Below, one piece after another: positions 11,080-19,979 of a stretch of 64,000 bases of DNA; within the stretch, counting starts at the first letter, position 1; each line of letters opens with the position of its first letter. Source of the stretch: Phymatolithon calcareum (Eukaryota > Rhodophyta > Florideophyceae > Hapalidiales); assembly GCA_977006965.1 (NCBI GenBank), contig OZ345355.1:3100001-3164000 (forward strand), read 5' to 3'. A program made the position numbers and the translations under genes. The notes under the pieces are model-generated. The model was given only the letters and a program-made list of their open reading frames with translations. It did not search any database and was not told where the DNA came from.

Positions 11080-11436
11080 GATGCAGCGATTGACAATTTC
11101 GACGGCCTCGATGTTGCCGTGAATAATGCCGGCTATGTAATCCCCTGGCTGAGTGTTTAACTCGTCAGTCTCAATGGTCCGGGAGAATTCGCGACCAAGA
11201 AACAAGCAATGTCGCAGTTCCAAACAAACGTGTATCAACCGCTCACTGTGACTCTGGCTGCCCTTCCGCACTTCCGCTCTAAGAATACCGATGCTATAGT
11301 TAATGTAGGGTCTCTTTCTGGTCGTTTGGAAGCTCCTTTCCAGCCCGCGTACTGCGCTTCAAAGTTTGCAATTGAGGGGCTGACAGTGGCACTAAATTTG
11401 GAAATGACGCCGATCGGTATTTGCATCAAAAGTTGA
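11080..11436 (+). pseudogene. Short-chain dehydrogenase remnant (unit 1)
   Basis: A 5'-truncated relative of the SDR at 12519. Readable pieces in one frame are FDGLDVAVNNAGYV, then a stop (TAA at 11158), then GPGEFATKKQAMSQFQTNVY, a segment with GSLSGR, and AYCASKFAIEGL, ending at TGA 11436. The Rossmann glycine motif is missing. A stretch of about 36 bases containing the stop sits where the full gene reads straight through. It keeps the canonical Ser and Tyr-x3-Lys residues that the full-length neighbours have changed. It appears in all three units, so it predates the segmental duplication. Confidence 0.8.
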
Positions 11437-12184
11437 TGAAGAAATTACTTACAATGACAAATACGGTCATTAGTGCCGGTTTATTGCACGGCCGTTGCTT
11501 CGTGTCGGTGTGCACTGATGATTGTCTCCTGCTCGCCCATATTAAAAAGCGTTTCTGCACCATCGACAAATAGATACAGTACAGCACTCGGGGTATCTGT
11601 GTCGACGAATTAGAAATAGCCTCTTACCAAGCAAAGCTGGGGACGCGTGAAGCAGTTTTTGGAATCGTTGCGCTTTCTGCGCTCAACGTCTAATCATCCT
11701 CTTCGTCCCTTCTCCGATTTTTTGCAAAATCGTTGTCACCTAGGTCGAACTACGTCTCCAGAGAGGGCTCTGGTGTACAGGTGCACGACCTTGGCTTTCG
11801 GCATCGTCCGCAGTGGTAAAAGTGTCCGTTGTTTACGTTACACTGGGAGTATTGGTTCATACTAGTTAGCCACGTGGGTAACTGGACATTCCCTGAGACG
11901 CCTGCAGTGGAATTCCACGGATATCATCACGAGATTTTACATCTTGGGCAATTGCTGCGCAGGTTTTTTATTTTCGTCCCTATTGTGTCTGTTTAACCTT
12001 AGAAAGCTCGTCTAACACCTACAATACTCTATTGTTTCCTAGCTTTTCTTGGGGGAACGCACCGTGGACAAGAAGCCGAGCCAACCCTAATTCTCTTTCC
12101 GTCTGTTCACATACTCAAAAATCACCATCAACGGTCGCAATCGTATTGTGTTCTGTGGAAAATTCTCAGATCCTGCCATCATGC

Positions 12185-12229
12185 TATTCGCCTTTCGCGG
12201 ACGCATGATGCTTCCGCGAAAGGCGAATA
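12185..12229. repeat. Hairpin upstream of SDR (unit 1)
   Basis: Perfect 17-bp arms (TATTCGCCTTTCGCGGA and complement) around an 11-base loop. The same structure occurs at 53465-53509 and, with longer arms, at 30444-30496. Confidence 0.8.
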
Positions 12230-12282
12230 ACATACATGCACCTGAATTTTTCTGACGGACAGCGAAGATCCGTGGCCTCTAC

Positions 12283-12315
<33 letters not shown>
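12283..12315 (+). repeat. (CAT)11 microsatellite
   Basis: Eleven uninterrupted CAT triplets. Unit 3 has the same tract at 53563-53595; unit 2 has only a degenerate short version at about 30547, so the expansion is shared by units 1 and 3. Confidence 0.95.
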
Positions 12316-12518
12316 GTCCTCAAGCAGTTGGGGGGCAGTGTCTAACGGGATTTTTCTGATCATAGAAACAATTGGATTGGCCAATTCAAGGCTCGCCCGT
12401 GAGCTCACGTCACAATTGAAAATTTCTTGATACAATCTGTTTCGATTCCGAAATGGCACGTTGAACGAAATCAAAATCTGTCCCGCCATCTACTCGCTAC
12501 TCTCCCCGTCATTGCGAT

Positions 12519-13367
12519 ATGCCAAACACAGTCCTGATCACCGGCTGCTCCAGTGGCATTGGCAAAGCCACAGCAAATCTCTTCGCCGATAAGGGGTGGA
12601 ATGTAGTAGCTACCATGCGTAACACTGAATGGGATGCTGGAAAGGAGCTCTCAAAGCGCTCCAATGTACTAGTCGCCACACTCGACGTTATCGATCGCTC
12701 TTCCATCGACTCTGCCGTTGCCACCACTATTCAGAAATTCGGCAGCCTCGATGTTGTGATCAACAGTGCCGGGTATGTTCTCTACGGTCCTGCTGAGTTC
12801 ATGAAGAAAGAGCAAGCAATGGCGCACTTCGAAACAAACATTTACGGTGCCCTCGCTGTTATTCAAGCCGCACTTCCGCACTTCCGCTCCAAGAAGGCCG
12901 GATTGATCGTGAAGGTTGGATCCCTTTTCGGACGAACCGTCGTGGCTCCTTTCTATCCCCTGCACTATGCTTCCAAGTATGCGCTTGAGGGACTGACGGA
13001 GGCCCTCAACTTGGAGTTAGTGCCGCTCGGTATTCGCGTCAAAATCGTTGATCCTGGTTGGACGAATACAGACTATACATCGAGGGTTGTGATGGTGGAC
13101 AGCGGGGACGACACCACGTACGATAAGGCCGTCAAGAATTCGAGAGGTGAGTTTGACAATGTGTTCGGACCTCTGCCAAGTTCTGCAGAACATATTGCGA
13201 GTGTATTGTTCGAAGCCGTTACGGATGGGACAGAGAAGGTGAGGTACATTGCTGGAAATGATGCTATCAAGCTGATTGAAGAGAGGCAGAGCATGACGGA
13301 TGAGGAGTGGGAGCAGGTGATGATCAGGAAATTCAATCTTGACAAGCAATTTATGGCTGCAAATTAG
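12519..13367 (+). CDS. Short-chain dehydrogenase/reductase-like protein, atypical active site (unit 1)
   Basis: Classical-SDR fold, 282 aa, single exon; the family uses NAD(P)(H) to oxidise or reduce carbonyl and hydroxyl groups. The cofactor motif TGCSSGIG (T8, G9, G13, G15) is intact, followed by INSAG (81-85), FETNIYG with N107, and GSLFG with S135. The catalytic segment reads LHYASKYALEGL: K153 is present, but the residue four before it, normally the catalytic Tyr, is His149, with Tyr150 displaced by one. The pseudogene at 11080 has AYCASK, so His is a derived change. Activity may be altered or lost. The start is the ATG of MPNTVLITG, as usual for the family. Substrate unknown. Confidence 0.88.
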   Translation: MPNTVLITGCSSGIGKATANLFADKGWNVVATMRNTEWDAGKELSKRSNVLVATLDVIDRSSIDSAVATTIQKFGSLDVVINSAGYVLYGPAEFMKKEQAMAHFETNIYGALAVIQAALPHFRSKKAGLIVKVGSLFGRTVVAPFYPLHYASKYALEGLTEALNLELVPLGIRVKIVDPGWTNTDYTSRVVMVDSGDDTTYDKAVKNSRGEFDNVFGPLPSSAEHIASVLFEAVTDGTEKVRYIAGNDAIKLIEERQSMTDEEWEQVMIRKFNLDKQFMAAN

Positions 13368-14117
13368 TCTCTCATATCAGAATGGATGTTCAACTTGCAT
13401 GAAAGAGTGGAGCCCTCGCGAGTGAACTTTTTCTACAAATGTAGAACGATTTTAGGGTGACTGTGTGAGATCTACAATAGCTATTGGCCTTGATATGATC
13501 AAAGTGTTCCGCACCATTGCAGAACACCTTATGGAGCCATGTACAGGGCCCTGCTCTTCACTGTTTCTTTCTTTCTTTAGACTTGCCGCTAACCCTGAAT
13601 TTTCGAAGGGTTAATACGCGCAATAACACAACAATAACTTTATTGCAGGCTCCCCATTTTTTGGAAAACCAGTCAAATTTTTCTCCTTGCGCATCATTGA
13701 TGACAAGATGGCAGGCCGCTTGAAGAATTGTACTTAAGGGATATTTGATGATTTTATTTTGAGAGCTCCCAAAGCCTCATCTTGGAGAAACGGGGCAGCT
13801 CTTGCGATATTCTCTAAGCTAAAGTCCTCTGGCTACTCAACACGTTCTTGATTCGTAATTCTCTCCCAACAAGAGCTCCTGTGTCTCTTTTGCACTCAAA
13901 CTCAATTTCTGTACTCATCTTCGACGTCGCTAGAGTACGATGTAAGGCGACTAGTTCGATTACCGCGGTAATCCCACAGTAAGCACCAAATACTGATTTT
14001 CTCCAAAGGGGTGCTCGGATTGTACTTCAAGGGGATATTTGATGATTTTATTTTTGAGAGCTCCCAAAGCCTCACCTTGGAGTAACGTTGTACTTCAAGC
14101 ACTGAGTATTATGATTT
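13368..14117. other. Intergenic with a 50-bp direct repeat
   Basis: Two direct copies of about 50 bp (GATATTTGATGATTTTATTT, then GAGAGCTCCCAAAGCCTCA) lie at about 13739-13788 and 14032-14083, enclosing about 240 bp. This could be a local duplication or a very small terminal-repeat element. No gene; the arrangement is the same in units 2 and 3. Confidence 0.6.
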
Positions 14118-15186
14118 CCGAGTTTTTTTTATTTTTTATTCAAGTTTATTTAAAGGCCCCGCAGACTTGCAAAGATATGGGCAAGGCTTCCTCTGATGCT
14201 TCCTGCCTTTGTACAGCTCACGAAACGTCCACCAGAAAGGCGGACGGGAAAACTCAGGATTCAAAGTAATCCTATCTCAGTCCTCTACGGGATTGTTGGT
14301 GCTCGGACTCATCCGCTTTTTGCCTTGCCTTCTGCGAATCAATACAGGCCTTCTTCTTTCTCCATGCGTTCTATGAGTGTCTTGCTAAATAGTAAGAGCT
14401 CATCTAGTGCCTTTTCTGCTTCCAGTCGTTTTTCTCCTTCGAGGTCGTACCCTGCTAGCGTGCTTTCAAGGGTTTCTATATGCTCTCTGGCTCTGGTGCA
14501 GAATTCTTCCGCCTTACTTGTTGTTGACACCTGTGGGAATCTTCCACAGGCATACTGCAGCGCGAGTTGCCTGTGCTTCACCTTGGGGAACTTGAGGATT
14601 GCTGGTAATTCTCTGTTCTTGTCGTATGGAATCTTCCTTTCCGCTTCGATTCTAGGCGGTCTCCTTCCATTGCCAGAAATTTAGATCGAAGTGTTTGCGA
14701 AGACTGGTTTGTTTGGATATGCTTTACAGCTTCATCAAACGGCTCTCAGGTCTCTATCACGGCGATATACTGCCATCATGGTTGATTCTGCTTTCGGGCA
14801 CTTCATTTGAATACATACGTTCTTTCGCCTTGTTCCTTCTCAGCATTTTGAAGGCCAAGATTTCTCGTCGATGTGGGGCCGTCTGGATCCGGCACAGGAG
14901 ACGAAGCCTCTCCGTCCTTCCTCGGGCAAGTGGCCCGAATACTTGATTGAAGAATGTTGCTTCTACTTCCTTGACAGCATTTTGTAAGTCTTCTGTCCAG
15001 GGCGTTAAGTGCATTACGTACTCCCAGCGCGGCTGTACTATCTCCTTGTATATCTGAATACATTTCTGTATACTTAGCCCTTTCTTGAACACTCCCAGTG
15101 CACCCAACTCGTATACGGCCGTCCTTGCTTTCTTTAGTCGTTACATCATTAGCGTATCTGTGTTCAATGGGGCTCATTGAACACAT
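14118..15186 (-). mobile_element. LINE-a remnant, minus strand (unit 1)
   Basis: 5'-truncated non-LTR retrotransposon, read right to left. It holds the region after the reverse transcriptase catalytic core (GALGVFKKGLSIQKCIQIYK, QPRWEYVMHL, QVFGPLARGRTERLRLL), then a C-terminal domain (KHRQLALQYACGRFPQVSTT, ending EKEEGLY), then a 3' UTR with GAGGAAGCCTTGCCC and GGGGCCTTTAAATAAAC, and an A-rich end (T-rich on the plus strand at about 14125). It is broken between the two coding pieces. Confidence 0.8.
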
Positions 15187-15692
15187 CAAACCCCCCAAAT
15201 TCCCTACGATCTGCCGGGGTCCACCCCGGCGATTATCAGACTCCCGAAAACACGGCACCGCCAATTTGCGGTAAAGTGGGCATTCGGTCGGTTCCCCCCA
15301 ATGAGCACATCACTTCTCACAGACAAGTTTGGTGATACTGTACCAATCCTCATGAGCAACCTGGAAGAATACCTCGGAAGATATCAACTAACCAAAGAGG
15401 AGATTAATATCACTGAAAAAGCTCTAGACAAGCTACTCTTCTTCACTACCGTCTTTTACGACGACATGGAATAGACAAGGCGCCAATTGAGGAAATCTGA
15501 TCAGTGGACCCCAAGCTTTTCCCTCCGCCCTTTTACGGGAGAGGCTTTTTGCAGCAAAGGCTACGACGTTAACCGGGGTTACAAGTATTTGAATAGATGA
15601 TCGAAGCTACAACGTAGCTGCTGAAATGCATCTTCCTTGCATTCTCAAGAGTGTTACTGAGGGCGTTTAATAAATTCCAAATTCAAAAAAAA
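15187..15692 (+). mobile_element. LINE-b 3' end (unit 1)
   Basis: After a C-run the plus strand encodes IPYDLPG... followed by RHRQFAVKWAFGRFPPMST and a Glu/Leu-rich stretch, the same C-terminal domain as LINE-a and LINE-c but diverged. The tail family also found at 1013-1273 follows, ending in a run of A at about 15692. No reverse transcriptase core is left. Confidence 0.7.
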
Positions 15693-15706
15693 CGTCAAAC
15701 CCCCCC

Positions 15707-17228
15707 ATCATTTGGTGACCAGAATGATACATACACTGTCACCACAGCTATGCGCTATGGCAGAAGCATTCTTGACACCATCCTGGGTGTCAACCATCGG
15801 AGATACCGATAGGAACTGATTTCTAGTGGACAGAGGAGTACCACAGGGGTCCCCTCTCTGTCTAAGTCTATACAACATCTTCATGGATGAGTTTGCGGAA
15901 TGTATCTTCATGGATGAGTTTGCGGAATGTATGGGAGAAGTGCCCAGAGATTGGGCCGACGTCCCTTCAATCCTCTTAGCAGACGACGTAATTTTTCTAG
16001 CGAAATCACCTTCCGCTCTGCAGGGATTGTTAGACAAAGCCACTCATTGGGCCCAAGAACGCGGGATGACATGGAACACGAAGCAAGGAAAAAGCGAGAT
16101 TCTTGAATCGGATGAGACATCAGGCGTGACATTCCAACTGGCTAATAAGGCCCTCGCACATGTCCCGGAAGTCACCTACCTCGGAGTATCCCTAAGACCA
16201 AAGGGGGAGTTACAGATACACAGGTGTTACAGCGCCTCAAGAAGGCAAAGACCGCTCTGTACGAGCTCCGTGCATTCGGGGTATTCAAGAAGGGAATTGG
16301 CATGCATAAGTGCATGCAGGTATACAAGGATTTAATCCAGCCGCGTTGGGAGTACGCTATGCACTTAACACTGGGGACAGAAAACGTTCAGAGAGCCGTC
16401 AAGGAAGTTGAAGAAACGTTTTTCAGACAAGTCTTCGGGCCACTGGCACGGGGAAAGACGGATAGACTTCGTCTACTAATTCGAATCCAAGCTGCTTCCC
16501 ATGGACAGGAAATACTAGCTTTCAAGATGTTGAGAAGGACCATGGCAAAATAAGGAAAAATCCTGGAGGAACCGCCAGAGAGAAGAAACTCAGAAGAGCT
16601 TCAAGCCACAAGCAATGACATCACAGCGATGGAAACCAGAGAACCGTTTGACGAAGCGATGAAGCACATAACAGCGAAACAATCTGCAGAAGCACTTCGA
16701 TCAACATTCCTGACATGGGAAGGAGAGAGCCTTGACTCGAAGAGAAAGAGGAAAATTCCGTACGACAAGACGAGAGAACACCTTGCAGTACTTAAATTTT
16801 CACAACTGAAACACAGTTAACTGGCGGTTCAGTACGCCTTTGGAAGATTTCCCCAAGTGTCTACAACACTGATGGCAGATAGATTCGGAAACAAAGTCAG
16901 ACAGCACATGGAGACCTTGGATCGCAAATTGTCAGCATATGAACTCAAGGAAGAAGACAGAGCGGCAACTGAGCAGGCACTAGATGACATTTTGCTTTTC
17001 AGCAAAAGCCCTATCGAGCGTATGCAGAATGGAGAGGACCTGTACTGAAAGAAGAAGCGACGCCCCGAAAACTGCTACGAAGAGCTATCAAAAACAACCG
17101 AGTACATGCTAGGGGCTCAGAGAGAATACAAGACATAAGAGTAGAGCCGCCCTAGTGAGGGTAGCCTGAGGAAGCCTTGCCCGTATATTCGTATGACTGT
17201 GGGGCCTTAAAAAATTGCAATAAAAAAC
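15707..17228 (+). mobile_element. LINE-c remnant with reverse transcriptase core (unit 1)
   Basis: 5'-truncated non-LTR retrotransposon. The palm motifs are visible: GVPQGSPLCLSLYNIFMDEF (motif B) and SILLADDVIFLAK (catalytic DD). A frameshift at about 16205 separates this from the thumb region (AFGVFKKGIGMHKCMQVYKD, RQVFGPLARGKTDRLRL). Next come the C-terminal domain (LAVQYAFGRFPQVSTT, ending IERMQNGEDLY at 17048) and a 3' UTR ending GGGGCCTTAAAAAATTGCAA plus an A-run. A 27-bp tandem duplication (IFMDEFAEC twice) is shared with unit 3 only. The empty site of the unit 2 copia insertion is AGGAC at 17035-17039. Confidence 0.82.
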
Positions 17229-19028
17229 ATGAAACCTCCATAAGCGCAAATAGCACAGAATGGGGTCAGAGAGTTATGGTTATTATAGCCCTTAGTCACC
17301 CTTTTACTAACCCATTTTGCTAACCCTGTCATAACCCATGCTGTGTTAGTGGCAAGTCTTCTTAATTGCGGAAAACGTTAGCAAAAGTTGGCGCCTGGAT
17401 ATTTTTTCAAGTAGCCCCTCGTTGTTCGAGTACTTCGAGCGGTTTCTCATTTCATATTTGCCGTACTGTTTTAGTGCCAACGCTACCACTATTCTGTTGT
17501 CCTGAAACAGTCCGTCCACTACAGCTTAGGAGTAGATGCTCAACGGTCTCCTTGGTTCCCACGGAGTAGGCCTTGCACATGGCGTCGTATTCAATCAAGC
17601 CATCTTGATAAGCTGCTACCAGCGAGCAACCTTGTGCGGCATGCTGATTGAGGGGAGTTTCAGCTCCCTGTGGCGTAGATTGAGCTCTGGTGTAGGAATT
17701 GTATACTCCTTAGCTTTGCGGAATGATGCAGTTTGAAGGTGGACCGAGCAGCTTTTAGTGTTAAGGACATTTTTGATGCGTCAGCAGACTTGACTCTGTA
17801 ATGCCTCGTCGAGAAAAGGCGTCTGCCTCCGTTGTATCTCAATATGAAAAATTATTTTGAAACTTAGAAGGTGAGCAAGGAAGAACGTGCGGCACGACCA
17901 TTATCAAACCACCCTGTAGAGGCAAACCAGTGACCCTACCTACGCTTCCGAAATATCTACACGTCTCACAGGGACGTGCAGAGATGTTACTCCTCCAACT
18001 CATAGTGAATTGCTGTCAGCTTTTGGTATGTTTTCACCAAGAACACAGCGAGGATGAACCGCTAATCTACGACCTCGCGTGCAAGATTTACCCGTATTGC
18101 GTTAGGAGACAATGAAGCACCTGATCTGACGCAGTTCTGGTTGGGCTGCCTCTCGACCACAATTCATCGGAAAAATGCGTGGCAAAACGGGAGAAGATAT
18201 GTCCAGGGAGAGACCCGAAGAGATACTCCAATTTTTGAAGAATGAAAACTTGTTCGAGAGTAAGTTCTGACGTCAAACACAAAACTAACGCCCTCTGCAA
18301 TAAAGAAAGAAGGAAAGAAAAGGGAACCCTCAAGTGAAGGTGTACTACTTGATGCAACTTGTTAGCCTCGAAAATTTTCATTTGCCGCAATTTGCATAGT
18401 ATCACGTCTATTGCTCGAGCCGCGTCATTCTCTTCTGTAAGGGGCCATGAAGGCTTTCCCCGGATACTGTTGAGTGTTCCAACTGGCTATTCTCCCTGAC
18501 TGCAATCAGTTTCAGTGGGTTCCTTGGGAAGTGACCTACAAACCATCTTGCACAGAGAATGCTGTGTCTGCTTTCTTTCATTCTCACTGCTTGGTGCGGC
18601 AGACGATCCTTGGAAACGATACTTTTCTGACTCGGAGATATTGCTGCTCCCAGACTCGTCGGAGGCCAGATATGTCTTGAAAGTCAGTTGGTCGTGTTCG
18701 ATTCTCTAATACAGTCAAGCGCTTCGAGCTCCATCTCCGCCCCAGTGCCTTCTGTCTCTTCCACAATTTATTCGAGTCTTCGCCGTAAATTCGAGATCAG
18801 ATGCTGTCGGCAGAACTCCTATACTTCTATTTTACATAGCTTCATATTCTTCTGCCCACTTTCCAAACAGCATCGTTGCGATGTCATTTTAGACTGTCAC
18901 TGCTGCTTTCGATACCCAGATAGTGTCGGGTGTCGGGTGTCACGTGCACTGCGTACTCATATACTGTGTTCTGTATCCTTTCCTTGTCATGCCTAGGGTT
19001 CTCGTAATTAAGTGGATTTTATTGAGAA
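17229..19028. other. Shared flank, no gene (units 1 and 3)
   Basis: About 1.8 kb alignable with 57863-59990 of unit 3 and largely absent from unit 2. No convincing frame exists on either strand. A weak minus-strand coding-like stretch at 18440-18870 recurs in unit 3 but is broken in both, so it may be a decayed gene. The empty site of the unit 3 solo LTR is CATAG at 18395-18399. Confidence 0.5.
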
Positions 19029-19653
19029 GGTAACCGTTCTACCCATAAGTCGGCAGATTTCCGTAAAGTGACATTATTTTCTACATTAAAATTTCGCATA
19101 TGTTTTTGCAATCTTTTGCTGTTGCCAAGATTGATTTCGCTCTAAGTGTTGGCATTCGAAACCAAAACGGCTTTCCCGTGAAATAATCCCAGTTCTAAAT
19201 GCGGGCGACTTAGAACTTTCTAGTGATCCCGAAATGCTGGAATACCGCATCGGGAAGGCGCTTTTTTCGCACATCCATCATGGGGAAGCGCATCATGGCG
19301 CCTCAACTCACACTTCAAAAAGCTGTCTTTGCTCGACTGATGCTCCCAACGGGAGCTGAGAACCTAATGTGTACTGATGTGTCCTTTATTTGAATTAAAA
19401 TTTTTGTGCCACTCGTCGTTACCGACATCAGGACATTCTCGCTTTTTCGGCCAAAAACGAGGGTGCCCTGTGTCCCCCCTAACTGCTTGTTTTTGAGGCA
19501 ATCATCACCGACTTCGTCTCTAGGTGACACTTGTCGTGGTGGCATACTGCTTCACCTGAACAGTTTTTAAAATGGTGGGAAGGAAAGTAATGTTTTAATT
19601 AAAAAATCGCGTCGCACATCAAAATCTGCCGACTTATGGGTAGAACGGTTACC
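19029..19653. mobile_element. TIR element, 625 bp, unit 1 only
   Basis: Perfect 32-bp terminal inverted repeats: left 19029-19060 (starts GGTAACCGTTCTACCCATAA), right 19622-19653. The interior is AT-rich. One minus-strand frame (19315-19545) is open but not recognisably transposase, so the element is probably non-autonomous. I see no clear target-site duplication, so its superfamily is unassigned. It is absent from units 2 and 3. Confidence 0.8.
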
Positions 19654-19654
19654 A

Positions 19655-19716
19655 TCATGTGTCCCGATTGAAGGCAAGTTGGCAGCTGCCAACTTGCCTT
19701 CAATCGGGACACATGA
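19655..19716. repeat. 62-bp perfect palindrome
   Basis: Reading outward from the centre between 19685 and 19686 (GGCAG/CTGCC), all 31 pairs match. The outer part reads TCATGTGTCCCGATTGAAGG and its complement. It lies one base beyond the TIR element and about 265 bp before the membrane-protein start. Confidence 0.93.
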
Positions 19717-19979
19717 AAGCTAGCTTTCTAGCTTATCTACTTGTCGTCGATTTTTGCTTTTTGATTGGATCCTGCTTTTTGATTGGATCTTGCTTTTCAT
19801 TGTTTTCCTGCGATACGAGTACCTCATTACGTTCCGCGGAAACAGCTAGACCATTAAGTAATCACACACTCTCAGAGTTTATCCTCGCTTGACGGCGATA
19901 TTTGGCTTTTTCAAAGCAAGATCTCGAAAGCGATCGAGAATCACCCTCAATTGTTTCCCAGAGAGTAACCTGTGCAGTC
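19717..19979. promoter_or_regulatory. Likely 5' region of membrane-protein gene 1
   Basis: Contains repeats of GCTTTTTGATTGGATC at about 19757-19795. The last 120 bases (GGCGATAT ... AGAGAGTAACCTGTGCAG) are conserved before all three membrane-protein genes and probably hold the leader. Confidence 0.4.

Larger units (their letters stand above)
11437..12518. other. SDR upstream region with hairpin and CAT repeat
   Basis: About 1.1 kb without a gene. It contains the hairpin at 12185-12229 and the CAT tract at 12283-12315, both listed separately. The 150 bases before the SDR start are almost unchanged in the three units and probably include its promoter. Confidence 0.5.

Noticed and set aside
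11132-11170. A 39-nt intron in the SDR pseudogene (GTAATC...CAG)
   Set aside because: Removing it would shift the frame of the downstream readable segment, and the locus also lacks its 5' third.
19902-19979. N-terminal extension of membrane protein 1 by 26 codons
   Set aside because: It begins with TTG, not ATG, and the signal peptide starts exactly at the ATG 19980 conserved in the paralogues.
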